DNA of 64,000 bases from Apus apus (lineage: Eukaryota > Chordata > Aves > Apodiformes > Apodidae): the NCBI RefSeq assembly GCF_020740795.1, contig NC_067282.1, positions 145,376,858 through 145,440,857 on the forward strand, written 5' to 3'. Made by a program: the position numbers and the translations under genes. This document shows positions 11,701 to 26,700 of the stretch, piece by piece. Every line of letters begins with the position of its first letter. The first letter of the stretch is position 1. The notes under the pieces are model-generated. The model had not been told where the DNA came from. It did no database searches and saw only the letters and a list, made by a program, of their open reading frames with translations.

Positions 11701-14700
11701 AAACAAAAAAAGGCAGCTTCTACGGGATGCCAAACATTGTTTATTTTGATCAAAATTTATCTACTTTGTGAGGAAGAAAATGTAATTTTGATAAGGAGAG
11801 AGAAAAATTATTCTGTCTTCCAGCACACAGATTCCTTTTCTGCCTGTCCTATTTGTAAGAAAGACAGGGAATCCCAAAGCAAAGTTTTCACAGAAAGACC
11901 AGAATACCTCAAAGCAGGAAAAAAAATCGACAATTCTTCCTCATTTGAATTACAAAGAAAAAAAATCCAGCAATTTTTCATCTAAGTTGTTTCAGCATAA
12001 AAAAACACTGACCTGCTGCTTTGAAAACAAGGAGCCGCTCTAGGGTTGCTGAGCTTTGGCAACTATAAGGGTGGTCTCAAATGAAGTGCAAGATATCTCA
12101 TTGCAACTTAAATCCAGATCCTTCACTCCTTGAAAATGACTTTACCAGCCTCAAATAAAGTAATAGCTATGCAAATTAGTGACATCTGGCAGCTTTGGTA
12201 ATGATAAACTCTAGCATTTATCAGGCCAGAATGACATGCAATTCCAATTCAATCTTTAGATGACTGGGAGTTGTAATAATAGCTTAAGCAGGAGCATGAG
12301 AAATGGAAGAACCTTAAAGGCCCTTGCCTTTAAAGTGTCTGTCAGAGTGGAGATCTCCACAACTTGCTAGTCATTACTCCATGGGAGCATCTCTAGCAGC
12401 TACTTGCATGCATTGTCCACTTGTGAAACTCTCAACCATATGTTAATTGGATCCTATGTCTATCATTTCTCTGGAAAAAGTGATCAATATATTTATAAAT
12501 ATAGACTCAACACAAGGGAAAAGCAAAAGTAATTTTCATATGTCATGCACAGTACCAGATGTTTCAGCACCGTCTTTAAGCTCAAATAGTGATTGTCCCC
12601 AAGTACATTAGTAGACAACACTGGTGTCGGGGACCATTTTCAAACCACTAGATCATTGATAGCTTCTGCCTTCAGTCCCAGTGTCATAACATGAGAGGAT
12701 CAAGCCTTCTTGGTGACTGGGACAAGTCAGTTCAACTCTTGGTGACAGCTTCTTCTCACACCCCATGTGTCCAGATGCTACTCAAAACAAAGAGAGTCTG
12801 TCTCACTTGTGGCTACAAGACATAACAGATATATGCAATGATGTGCTTCCTTCATTGTGAGAAAACTGCCTAGAAAGGAACTTGGATGGGTTTCTTTTAA
12901 GGGACTGAGTCACATAAATTAGGAGAGGAAACATATGCTAGTGTTCTAATACTAAAGATGCCAAAAATGCTGCAGTCACCCACTTAGAGCAATGAGAATG
13001 AAAAACTCCCCTGTACCTTGATCCCCAGCCTCCTGCCTTGCCTTTTAAGATGCATACATGTCAAGGGAGATGCTTCTGGATGCAAAGTTTTTGATCACAC
13101 TTGTATGTTTTACATTACATCTTTTCATATTCAGAACTTCAGACTATGGCAGGCTCTCGGAGAAGATTTTCCTGAATTTTTTCATGTTACTGAGAATAAC
13201 ATAGAAACATTTTTACCAGAAGAAATTCTAATGCTTCCATGGTTTGGAGAGAGATTTTGAAATGCAAGCAGGGTTTCCCTGAAGCCTTAGGTATGTGTCT
13301 GTGCAAAATACATTCTATATATAGAATAACATGGTAAAATAACTGATTGCACATACCAAAAGGAAATTTGCTGTTGAATAGTTATGGTTTTGGAAGTTTC
13401 CCTTTAGTTCCTCTCAACTCCAGCCAGACTACAAAACATGATACTGACTGATAGTACATACATGACCATAAACTTCTCAGTAAGCAGCTAAAGCCAAATT
13501 TTCCAAAAAGGTAAAAAAACAACTTTGTCTTCATCCACATGGTATGCCTGAGCATTTTTACATGTAGGCACAGCTGTTATTTTCCTGTTATCCTTCTTCC
13601 ACTCTTAAAACTTTTCACAACAAAAGAACAACTCTAATGCTTGTAGATCTACTTTTAGGTAAGACCTTCAACATCCTCTTATTTTTTAACTGCGTTGAGC
13701 ACTTGAAATTGCAATCAAAGGCAACTGGGGCTCTGCTTTTGGCATATTAAATAAGACACGTATGCTAGGTACTTTTGAGTAATAAAGTCCTAAAAATTTA
13801 TATCTGGGCATCCAAGAACAAACTGACACTGCATATTTTTGACCATCACTGTTTTAAACTTTGATTCCTGACTGTGCATAGGAGATGGAAGTACAGGATG
13901 CTGCAAAGACAAGTTCTGAAACATTTGAACAGTTTCTGGATGCCACATCAAGGCTTCATGCAAATATCAATGAGGAAAAAAATATTTAGAATTCACTGCA
14001 GGAAGTGAAAAAATGCATTAAACATTGGTGAACCATTCTCTGCATGAGATAGTTGCACAATTATACACTAAATAAGAAAAGTGGCTCTTTGGGGTTAAGG
14101 TGAAAAACAAACATAATGTGGTAAGTTACATAACTTAGGCTTGATGAAAGCAGGCGCTTTCACAAATTCTGCAGTACTTCAATTTGAAGCCTTGACAGAT
14201 TTTAGGTACAGTTTGTACCTAAATAGCCAAAACAGCATCACCATGAATTACAAGAATTTCTGTGTGGAGGGTCCAGAACATCTGCTTCTCTGCAGGAGAT
14301 TACAAATCAGAATCAACACTACTGCACAGGGAAAAAAATGATGGAACTCATCCTACATGCCCAGACTATGAAGGATTCAGAGACAATACCACTTAGCTAA
14401 ATATTTTTAGTGTATTTGGTATGAGAAGATTAAGATCATCAAATAATAGAGACGATGCTAAAAGTCCTGTCTAAAAGGACAGACAGTGCCAACAAAGCTG
14501 TTCTCATGACTGCATCCGCAACAATTCCAAGATTAAAACAGCTGGCCAAATTTAGCTGACATAGGGAAGAGAACTCTAGGCTTGACAACATTGTCCCTGA
14601 GTGGTTAATGCACAGCTGCACCCTCCTTAGAGCAGCTGGTTTCAGCACCTCCAGAGCCAGAACTTGGGAGAGAAAACCCTACTTTGCACCTACAGAACAA

Positions 14701-17700
14701 CTCCTAGTTCTTAAATATAAAACCCTGGAGGAAGATACAGGAGGCAAAGAAATGGTTTGGCTCTCTTCAAACAAGCAGCAGATGTCTCTATGCATGATCA
14801 GTGTGTGGGAGACACTCTCCAGCAAATTTCAGTGCTGCAGGGTCTGGCTCCATGAAATTAGAGATTGGATTTGGAGATTAGAAACAACACATGCCACTCA
14901 ATTAACAATACACTGGCTGCCAGACAAGCTCTAAGGGCCATTTTCCATGATTGTAGGTCTTATCTTCAAAATCCAGCCTCCTCCCAGACTTCAATGCTAA
15001 CATCAATCAGCACTACAAATGTCTCTAACTAGGTGTTAACAGTGGGCTTATATAGTACCTGCTCTTTGGAATTTGCCATTGATAGAGGACACACTGAGCA
15101 CAAGCCATGACTGATGCTCCACTCTCCAATAACACTCAATTAAAAGCTCAGCTCTTTGGGAAAGCCACCGAGTCACCCCTTTCTTCAAAAATGAAGAAAC
15201 AGGAAGTTGATTTTCCCCTCCAAATAAAGTAAATTCTGGGGTGCAAGATGGTTAGAAGAGTGTACAATAATTCCAATGACATCTAGTAGTCCAGAAAGAA
15301 CTAATAATCACTCCTGAGCTTCAGAACTGTCATTACTTGGAAGTGCCATGCTCCAAGTCAAGGTCTCCTGTAAAAACAGTCTTTCACTAAAGACGAACAA
15401 TTTGGAGAGTTGGGCTGAAGTTTTTTGTTATGTATTACTAATCATGTCTCCTTGGGCAGTGGAAGAACTAAAAGAAGAGTTACAAAAGGTTTCTCAAACA
15501 CACCACAGGCTAGGGAGATGGTTTAAGACCTGACATCTAAGCCTCCATGCTTTTTATCATACTACAGTCATGATAACTGGCCTTCCTCATCTTTCTTTGA
15601 CATTAACCAGATCAGACAGAGCCATTCTTCCCATTTCAATTATCTCTTGGCTTCTAGAGTTTCACTTTTCACTGTAATATCATGCTACAGTTCTGTTTAA
15701 TTCCCGTCAAAACCTACCTGTTAGTATTCTCCAGGACTTCAACCTTCTTACGCAGCTCACTGTTCTCATTTGAACATGTCTCAACTCTGGAGACACCACA
15801 AGGAAAGATAGAGGAATATAAAAAAATAAATCAGTAATTTATTAGACTTGCTTTGACAGACAGCCCTATGATCTTGCCTACATTTAATGAAAATGTAGGC
15901 AAACCTTAATCATAATCTTTAATTATACTTTATGGTATAAAAGACATTGCCTAAGATACTACTAGTTGTGGAGCACCTGCTTGCAGTGCTCAACTACATC
16001 CCAGTAAATGCAACTCATTCAGGATAGACCATAACTACTTTTTGCCCCTCGAAACAGCAAAAACAAAGACCCTGCTCAGATTTTCTCTGTGCATCAGGCT
16101 ACAAAACAGACACTTTAAAAGAGAATATGATATGTTTTTGTTGTTAGCAAGTACTTTGTGCAAAGGCATTCAATGAGTGCATCTCATTGTTAAAATGAAG
16201 CACCAAGCAACTTAGCGAATATCACACTTCTGAAATCAGATCCTCAAATTTAAAGTTTAGGGAGGTTAATAAGCCAGAAGGACTGATTTCCAAGAGCGTG
16301 CTCATTTTTACACTGCCCCTAGAAACCTCCAAAGCTAAAGCAGGTCATCATATGACATGCCACATTAAGAGGACCAAGTAAAAATATGGAACTCCTAAAA
16401 AGACAAACACAACCAGTCCAAATAGCTTCAAGAAGGAAAAAGGGAAAGGGAAATAGCTTTGATGTCTGTATGTGTATGGTGGAATTTCACAAGAGTAACT
16501 CTGAGAAAGCAAGACTCACTTACTAAGAGCTAGAAGGAAAAAAAGGAAATTACATCAAGATTATCACCAAAGATGGTAAAAGGGGTTTAGCAGATCCATT
16601 TGGTGAAGTGCATAAGAGAAATACCAGATAACTTATTGTTGGAAGAAATATTAATTTGGGATATAAATCACTAACTGGGGGTTTGGCTCCTTCTCACTAA
16701 AGGAAGTTGATGGGTCACATGCTGTTTTCCTAAGACCTGCTTATTTTCCCAGGCAGTCTTGACTCACCCACTTCCTATTTCTGTCTCCATCTGCACTAGA
16801 AGACAGAATATATCCACTCTGAATCCACCTTTCCCTAGGCACTGCCCACCCACTAACCAACAGAGTTGTATGAGGGGGAGCCTGACAGCGGATGGGTCTT
16901 GCCTTATTTAAGGTCTGAAGTCTTTGTTGGCATGTTAGCAATGTGCTAGAGGTAGATACAGTTCCAAATGCAGCACCCCAGGACATGTACAAGCAGAATC
17001 CAGAAGGGCCTTTTCTCAGTCATAACCACGAGATGGCAGCTGGCACTCTGTGCACAAAACAGTCCCAGCATCAACAGCTGGATCCATTCCCAGTCCAGCA
17101 ACTAGTGCTATTTGGCCTGCTTGGAACAGGAAGGAGGCTGGCTTACTTTTTTTCCAGACTGTCCATGTATTCTTTCTTTTTTCTTCTACTTTCCTGTGCA
17201 GAGATCTAAGGAAAAAGGAAGAAAACCAACAAATACTTGCATAGAATCAAAAGCATCAGAGATTAATTAAGAAACTGGTAAGGCCCTGACGGTATTAGAT
17301 TCAAGCCTCGTTGCTGTTGTCATTTCTATTGCTGGTAAACAAAGCACTGACTTGGTCTGTTTCCACATCCTGAAGCAAGACTGCTCCTCTCAGCAGGGAA
17401 AAGATCATTCCCTGCTCTTACAGAACTAACCTTAAAAAGTAAATCAGCTTCACCTGGAGAGAATATCTTACAAATACTAAAACAAATACTAAAACATGAT
17501 CCCAGAACAGTACCATGCATCTCGGAGAGGAAAAGCCCATGCATGTGATAGAAAGCAGCTTTGAAGAAAAAGACTTGCATGTTCTGATGAGCAACAAAGT
17601 CAAACATAAGTCAGCAATACACCCCTGTAGCAAAGGTGGCCAACCATATCCAGGTCTACATTAATAAGACTGTAGCTAGCAGGTCTGTTCTGCACCTGCA

Positions 17701-20700
17701 AGACCACAGTTGAGTACAGCGTATAGTTTGTGGCTCTGAAACAAATATTTTGGATGTACAGAAGCAGCTCAGAGGAGGACCACTGCTATAAAAAGCAAGC
17801 TGGAGCAAATGGCGTATCAGGAAAGGTGGAGAAAGCTGGATTTGTTCAGATTTTAGATCAAAAGGCTAAGGAGGGAATCCTATTGCTGCTGTCTTCAACT
17901 ATCTCGCATGGTGAAGACAATGTCAGAGTCTCCTCAAAGGGATGCAGAAAGATGGCAGGAGGCATCAAATGCAAGTTACAACAAGGGAAATTCCAATTAG
18001 ACATTAAGAATTGTATTAATTTGTTTTTATTACAAGGGTGGCCTGATCTGGGAACACGTCATTCAGAGATGCTGGGGACTTGCCATCCTTTGAGACAGTA
18101 AAACATGACTGGACAAGTCCCTAATCAACTTGCCCTAAGATGACCCTGCTTTCAAAACAAGGAGTTAGACCAAAGGACCTCCAGAAATTCCCTCCAATAT
18201 AAATGACCCTGATTATATGAAAGTAGTACAAGTTCACTTCCAAAAATTTTGAAAAAAAAATAAACTACAAGACCAAATTCCAATTCAGTGGGAGCAAATT
18301 TACACCTCTATCTGCAAAACCAGTAACAGAGTGCATTAATCTTCAAAGATGTCCTAATGTCCTCTAGAACAAGACAGCTTGCCAGGTCTGAAAAAAAAAA
18401 AAAAAAAGCTTTCCTCCTTGTCATTAGGCTCTTCCCCATGCTGGAAGAAAGAAAAGACCTGTAGAGCATTTCACAGCCTTGGTACCAATCATTCATTTAA
18501 AGGTCATGGAATTCAGTGATCCAAAGACTAGGGCAGTGAAATACCCAGTCAGATCTGAAAACATGAAATAGTGGAAAAGAACACCTTCATCACCATGGAA
18601 AAAATACAGAGGTCTTTGCCTACCAGAAAGGTAGGATTGTACTGTACTTAAAATGGAGCCAAGGAACAGCAACTTGATACCCTGCTTGCTAAATACTCTA
18701 TTGTTCATGAGTTCAGGTAAATACCTAGACAGGGGCATATTGTCACAGTGACAAAAAAATTGATGGATATGTTTAGGAGCAAAGAAAAACACTTAGTTGA
18801 AAGATAACTTACAGTATTCAACAGTACTACAGACCATTACTGCAGAATTGTTGCAACATTTTTTGAAAGGAAGGATGAGTAGGAATTACACAGCAAAGTT
18901 AATTAACATTTACCTTGTTCTTTATTTTCCTGCGTATTTTCTTCAGCACTTTCTCCTCTGCTTTTGTTAGGGGCAGTTTAGTAGGGATTGGGTACCCCTC
19001 TGCTATCAGCGTTCTCTTCTCCTCCTCTGTCAGGATGAGGGGGCCAGTCCCCTGTAATTTCTGCAAGTGTCATAGAAATGAAATAATCTAACAGTAAGTG
19101 TACACAACCCTGGAGAAAAGGGTGTTAGGGAAGAGAGGGAGCAGCTCTCCCACTTCAGAGAGGACTCTGCCTTCTAACACAGCAGCCTCTTGCAATTGGG
19201 AGTGTGTGCAAGTGGAAGACCTTCTAGATAGCTTCCATTCAGAGAGTGGAACTTCGGGACTGAAATCCCTTGAAGCAGTTGTTCTCAGACAAGCTCTGTA
19301 CACACTGAGGCCAACAGTAAAACTTCCCTTGGCTCAAACATGGAAAGAAACAAATGAGAATGAGAAGTGCTACTCAAAGTCCCTCCCTAAAGATCACCAC
19401 TTGCTTTTGACAAGAGAAGTCAGATGCGGATCTACCAGGGACAGGTTAACCCAGCAGGGCTGGGTCCTAATGCAGAACACAATCCATAGCAGGAGAAACC
19501 TAATAACACTGTTGAATGCTGTCTAAACTTAGAGGAGAGGCACATGCTGTTCTCTGTGGGAAAAGTACAGACCGGTGAGCAAGAATTACTGGATCTGCAG
19601 TTTTGACCAGAGATGGATTCAACCAAAAAACAACAGAAAGTTAGCAAATCCATGGCAAAACCTGTAACTAGAAAAAAAAGAGACAGATAGGTAGATGCTG
19701 GAAAAAGCAAGACCAACTTACATGTGGTGCAGTCAGGAGAGGGGAATTGGAGAGTGCTGAAGCTGTGCGTGATGTCACTTTGGCTGTGGCCTGTAGCTGG
19801 ATTGGGCTTGAAGGAGGGAGTGATCTAGCCGGGCTCTGCCCTCCTTCAGAGTCACTGCCATGGCTGCTGGGAGGGGTTGGAGGCAAATGCAGGGGATCCA
19901 CTGCTAAATGGCAAGAGAGACATAGAACACAAGGTTTTGAGGCCTAGAGCCACCACCACACCCCACCCCCATTTCCAAGACTAGGTCTGTCTGCTAAAAA
20001 AAATTGATCAAGCAGAAGTGTCAACTTAAGATTTTCAGAGCATGCAGGTCTCCAAAGGAGGAATGAAAAGCAGCAGTTATCTTTAGGTTCAACAGACAAA
20101 ACAGAGCTCTGCACATATGCTCCAGTTATTTCTACCTACACTTACGCTTCTTCTCCAAATGCTTTGAGGTTTAAGTATAACTCTCCTGTAAAAGTTCCCT
20201 GTCCCTTGGAACCTGCATTAACAGAGGGGCTCTGAGACAGTGTGCTTTCCAAAACCAGCAGACTTTCCTAATGTTGCTGTGGATTAAATAAATCACCTGC
20301 ATTTTTCAATAGAAGGGATCATGTCTGAGGTGTTACATGAACAGGGAGGAGAGTAATATTCTGTCCCTTAAGGACCTGGTTTGGCACAACTGGGAGGAAG
20401 TGACAACCTAGTGACAGCACAGGCTTCAATGTACTGATGGAGCAGGAGTGGCAGAGGCAACCACCACAGGAACCTCTTTCACACTGTGCTATCCAGGGCC
20501 ATAAGCTAACTTCTACTGCACTTGTATCCAGAAGAACCTTTGGTAGAATTGGCAAGCAAAGTGCTGTTTACGACAAATGAGTCTGGACCAAAAGAAGCAG
20601 GACAACGTCTCACCTACATATATTACATGGATAATTTAGCAGGTGTCCAGAATAACCATATCCAGTCATATATTTATTTTTTTCTCTGAGATAAATTTAC

Positions 20701-23700
20701 AGGAATGAAAATTGGGAGTAGGAAGATACAGGGCTATTCAGCTATTGACACCTTCCACTACTGTTATATTTTGTAAATTTGAGTTGAAATGATCAAATGG
20801 GCAGTGGGAGAGGAAGGAAGAAAAAATAGTAAAAAAAAAAATAATAAATATATTATATATTACCTCTTTCCATCTAGCATCTTAACTCTGGTAGCTGCCA
20901 GAAGATACATACTTGAGAAACAGCATAGGTCCTAGTTTCATAAATTGAGCAAAAGAATGAATCTATGCCCTGGGTTGAGATACAGCCTCCCTTTTTCCAC
21001 CTGCTACATCACTTGCTTCTCCCCATAGTGCAATACTACCTACCAACATAAATTAATTCACTTACAGAATATCAAGTATTCCCCTAATGTAGTTATCTGC
21101 TCAAATTTCAGCCCAAATATTAGGCTCTTTCAAACTTTCTTTGGGTTGACAGATTATGCACCACAAAACTGTGTTTAACTTTCAGGGCAGGGAACCTTGC
21201 TCCTCCTTCCTTATTTCCTCATTAGTCAAAGGGATTCTGGTCATTCTTAAAAACTAAAACTAGTATGCTCCAAACAGATCTACCTAACTTTTAATTTCAT
21301 ATAAACTCATATCCTTACTTTTGTATAGGAAGTTAAAATGGTAACGTTTCCACTTCTGCTCTTCATGTTTTCTGTGACTTAGTGAAGTCCCCACAAATTG
21401 ATTTCTAGCCTAAATAAGCCTGTATTTAAGAATTCACGCTCCCTTCAGCAACTGTACAACTATTAATATGCTACAGACAAAAAAAGGAATAATTTTCTTT
21501 GTGATGAGCAAGGAGAAAACCCAAAAAGCAAACACACAAATGGGTCAAAGAGAGGCTGGCTCTTTAGCAGCCTGAGTTGAATCCCTAGAAGGCAACAGCT
21601 TCAGCCTGAACATTAATATGGTGAACAAGGAAGCCAAACATTTAATCAAGGTAAAGTACATTTATTGTGCATTATGGTCTCTTCCCCCTGCATTTTGGGT
21701 TGGTAATTAACAGACCTTCCTTAGAAGAGAGGTTCAGGAACTGATCCACTTCATGGGGCTCCAATTTAATCTCTGGAATAACTTTCTGGCTCAGTGGTTT
21801 CATCTAGAAAAGAGAAATTAACAGCATGAAAACCCAAAGCACACATCTTAAAAATCTTAAGAGAAGGAAGGATACAAGGATGACTTCTCCATAAATGGAG
21901 ACATTCCGTCTCCTCCTGCTCTGCTACAGGCAAAGCTTTAACTGCTTCACACAGTTTTCTAAACCAGGCTACAGAGAATACTGCCCTGACTACTCCCACT
22001 GTGGCTTTTCTTACTACTATATTTAGCTAAATAAAGGATTACGCCTCAGAGATGACATTTCAGACTGAAAGCTAGCATGCAGCCCACTCAAATTACTTCT
22101 CTTAGCAACAGAGCTGCCATTAGGATTTGCCGGACTGCACAGTCTGTTTGAGCAGAGACAGAAACACTCCCAGCAGTGGGGGAGAGCCTGTTCAAGGCTG
22201 TTGTCATCTGGGAGCAAAGGCAAGGTGCTAGTCACTGAGCACCACATTATCAGACACAAGTTCATCTCAGTGGAGAGGAGCAGAAAAAGAGACAGTCACA
22301 GCTGGCCAAAGTTTGGAATAGCTTTGGCTTGCCATGTTAACATGTCTGGGGCACCAGGCTGCCAAGGTATTGCCCAGAGCCCAGCCTGAATGCTGCAGTC
22401 CCAGGCTTGAGGAAGTCAGTCTGGCACACCAGCATGCTCATTGCAGCCAAAATCTCTCTCAATAGCCTATGTAACTACTCCGTGCAACGGTAATGAGCCA
22501 CCAGTTAGTCCCAATATACTACTGGCAAATTATGGCATTCCAAGCAGGACTATGTACTAGGGACAGCAGTCAGACTAGAGGAAGATTATGGGAAACTTGG
22601 GCTGAATTTTTTTCAGTTTCTCATAAATTAATTTCTGTTGCAGATATTTCTGATTCACATCCAAATGGAAACACTTATTTTCAGCATATACTAACTCCAC
22701 CCAGCTTGGACTGACATTGCACCCCAGGGACTGAGAACAGTCATGCTTCTTCCTCCATGACAGGGGACTCTGGTGGGTCACCAGCTGCTGCAATCCATTC
22801 TCCTTAACCACAGCCAAATGAATGCCCACTGGTTGCTCCAACTGTGGTCAGAAAGGCATCACAAATGCTCCTCACAAGGCAGGTTGGTGTGGAAGCAGCT
22901 TATTCTAATGTAGAAGCTTCATAGATCTGGCAAAAATTACTTAGCAGGCTAAAAGGGAAACTCCAGTTGTTTGAAACAAGGAGTCTTTTTCTAATTAGAG
23001 GAAGGCACAGCAGCACTAAAGCAAGTTATTATGAAAGACACTTAACTTGTCACAGGCATGATAGGACAAATAGGTAAATCAGTTCAGGTGAGACAGGTTC
23101 ATTAGAAACTGTGTAAATATTCTTAAAAACACATGAGCCCAGGGTTTGGAGCTAGCATAGAAGAGAAAATCGTGCATCCAACCATAAGGACATGAAGATG
23201 CAGGTAAATGTTTTGAAACACAAGCTCTTATGGTAGCAGTGGGACACCAACAAACATTAAAAAACATTCAAGCAGACTGCAGTGTGCACCCTGAATTGAC
23301 TACCTTTGGCACCAAGGAGGCTACACAGTTATGCAAAGTCTTAGGAGAATCTATAACTAATTGCCAGAGAGGAGAACAGAAAGTCTCCATGTACCAGGGT
23401 ATCCGTCTGTAGCTCAGGTTGTTCTCCTTCCAGTGATGTGGCCGTGACAGTGAGACTCACTGAGGGAGCAAGGCCTGATGTCTCACACAATGCTGGCTCA
23501 GTCTTTATTGATGCTGCAGTCAGCTCAGTACCCAGACACCATTCCTCATTTTCCAGATCACCTGCCAGGGAAGGAAATTGGACACCACACGTTTAGGTCA
23601 GAGACAGAAACACTACAAATGAAAAGAATGTCATCCCTCCTCCAGCAAAGGGAAACAAACACAGAAAGCATTTCAGTCTGTCAACAAAACTCTGCCCTTA

Positions 23701-26700
23701 CTATTCAGCTCTCAGTCAATGCAGACAACCATGCCATTCCAGGACTGTAACCTAATCCTAGCCCCAGGATACAGAGAGGAGCAGAGAGGAAAGACACAGA
23801 GCACCTAATCACTGTACATTGCTGAAAGCTGCTAACACATAGCAGAACAAGACTAAACAAGCCATTGAGTAAAGTAGCTAGGGAACCATGTCCTACACAT
23901 GCTTATGCCTGCTGACTCAGTTCTATTCCTCCTTGTAGAGACAGCATTTAGCCAGACTTCTGCTCCTTCTACTGCTTGCAGTCATCAAATAGGCAAGTGA
24001 TATTATACTTCTAAGGACAAAGGATTTTTCACACTCTCAACTTGAACATTTTTACCCCGAGGAGTCTTTTAGTAAGTATAAAAGTGGATAAAGGCTTTGA
24101 TGATTTCACAGGTGCATCAGGGCTGTGGTGAACATGCTAATTTCCTCCCCAGCATCTCTGGAAGTCATGGCACAGGATGCATATTTTGAATGGCAGCAAA
24201 GAAAAGTGCATCACATGTTGGGAGAATTGTCCCCTAGCCTCACCTACTGCAAGCCCATTAATCAGTAGAAAGCCATGAAACTTTTAACTGGACAAAATTT
24301 GCCTTGCACTGTCAAGAATTGGAATAAGGTTGGCATGGGGAATTGGTAGCTCCCCATTTCCATTTTCGAGGCAGCCTCTGTTAAGCTTATTCTCCCAGGT
24401 CTAAAGTGTGATGGAGGATTGAGAACTTGGAAAGACTCAACATTTAAAACATTTTCACAAGCCTATTAACAAGCCCGCTTAAAAACAAAAAAAACAACAA
24501 CCGAGAAATGCATTTTTGGGAGTTGTAAATCTGCCTTAAAAAAATTACCATCAATATTGCTAGAGTTCAGTCATCAGCTCTCTTCTCTTGCAGAAGAGTA
24601 CCCTACACCAGCTGTACCCTAGCCCAGCTGTACTACATCCCAACAGCATACAGCACAGTCCTCTGCCACGGCTCCGTAAATTAAGCAGCTGGAATCTGAG
24701 GGCAAATATACATAAGACAAAAGAGTGTTGATCTTTCTTTCAAAGCGTTCTCCTGCCTCCATATAGCGCATTTACTGCATATACAAATTAAAGAACAGAG
24801 CAAGCACATTTCACAGTGTGACTAGTAAACAGCAGTAGAGCTTCAAATTAACTGCATGCTGCCTCAGCACTGTGGCAGGCAGTCACAGTGCTGTGGCTTG
24901 GCCACCAGCAGTCTGCAAGGCTGACACAAGACCCTTACACACCTGAACATATCATGCTAGTGAAATGTCAACAGAGTTCAGCAGCAAACAGGTAATAAAA
25001 ACAAGAGTGGGTTGTCAGCCTCTGTGCCGCTGCCTGCCCTTGCTGTTAAGACCACACACGCACCGGGCACAAGCTTGGTGACTGGAAGAAGTATGTACAT
25101 CTCCAGTGTTAGTAATTACTTTGTGGTGGAACCCAAACTCCACCGCTGGCAAGGAAGGAGGTAATTTAAGTAAAGACACACCAAGGAATTAAAAAAGAAA
25201 AATACATATCCTGTAATCAGAAGCTCAAGAACAGTGAGCCCAGCTCTGCCAAGGGAAGCAACTGTACAGCAAGGGCTAAAAACGGTGTTTCAGTTTCTGG
25301 AGGATTTACTCCCAAAGCTTTCTGGGAAATGCAGAAACAAAAATAGAAGTATTTCTAAAAAATAATAATTAAAAAAAAAAGGTAGCATTGTCTAAATATT
25401 AATTCAGGAGAGAGGACATTGCTCTTTCAACCCTCTCTGAGCCTCTCAACTCACAAACATGAGAGTGCAGCTCTCTCCCTGCTGACTGTGATGAAATATT
25501 CACTGGATCCGTGGACTAGATCCCTCTAGCTAGCTGTGTGTGGATCATTCAGTGAAGAGCTTTAAAATGGTATCTTTGCCTGGAAATCCAGAATCTCTTG
25601 GCAAATGCAACTCTAAAATGCTTGTTTTGATAACCTCCCCCTCACTGTGCTGTGCACAGCCTCTGCTTGTTGCCTCTTGCACCTCTGGGTCAAGCTACCT
25701 GGTGGCAGCACTATTGTCTGTAATCTACTTTAGACTCCCTTTGGGAGGGAAGGCAACATACAAATGAGAGTGATCAGTGAACCCAGTAGTTAGCCCTGAA
25801 CTTTCTGAGATTTGTATCACCGTGCAAGTAGAAAAGAAACCCAGGTGTGGGCGCCCAGGGAAAAAGGGCATCTACTCTAAGGCTGCACATTGTGATGTTT
25901 ATCACCTCTAATCCCCAGACTCATCACAAGGATTCAGCTGTTCCAAGATAACAAGAAATGCTGGCCCTCAGCTGGTCATTTTACTCCTTTGGAATCTGAC
26001 TTTGCTGATTGACCTGACATCCCTGCCATTCCCACTTAGATCCACACAAACTGCTCCAAGTTATTTTAGGTTTTAAAGCCAGTCTAACCAGTCCACAGAG
26101 TTATGGATGGTTTTCAGCAGCAGCAACGCAGTCTGTTTAACACTGAGGTAACTCTGAAGAACTACATCTAGCACTTCTTGACAATGCCTCTTATGATGCA
26201 TGGTGACAGCTGTCATTCCAGATGAACAATCCTGTGACAGGAAGGGATGGAGCAACACACAGGTTGAATCCCACCTTGATACTCTCCTCTCCCCACTTTT
26301 TCCAACCCGTTATGCATTCACTATCATGAAGAAATTATTTAGTGGGACAGCGGTGAGACACTGGAATAGATTGACCAGGGAAGTTGTGGATGTCCCCTCC
26401 CTGGAAGAGTTCAAGGCCAGGTTGGATGCGGCTTTGAGCAACCTGGTCTAGTGGGCAGTGTCCCTCTCCATGGCAGGGGTTGGAACTAGATGATGTTTAA
26501 GGTCCCCTCCAACCCAAACCATTCAATGATTCTACGATCATGATCAGTGTTGCACAACAAGTTACTTTCTTTTGACACACTCCAGCTTCTGAAGTCAACC
26601 AACAAACTCTCCTCTCCTCCGAAAGAGCTGTGAAGACATTTCTCACTTTCCTTTCTCCGCTTCCTAAGCACAGCAGATTGACATTATCTGAAAACTGATC

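Noticed and set aside
12000..13260. Plus-strand ORF at 13018-13260 and flanking AT-rich sequence as a possible gene
   Set aside because: 80 codons without a domain, inside intron 8, with no splice or promoter context.
14140..14990. Possible old LINE copy (phrase TIHWLPDKL and longer open frames)
   Set aside because: Only one short phrase is LINE-like; there is no 3' end, no collinear second motif, and too much divergence to assign by eye.
26200..26451. Plus-strand ORF ending in [20 protein letters not shown]
   Set aside because: The recognisable part is the CR1 3' region, a familiar repeat translation, not a host gene.
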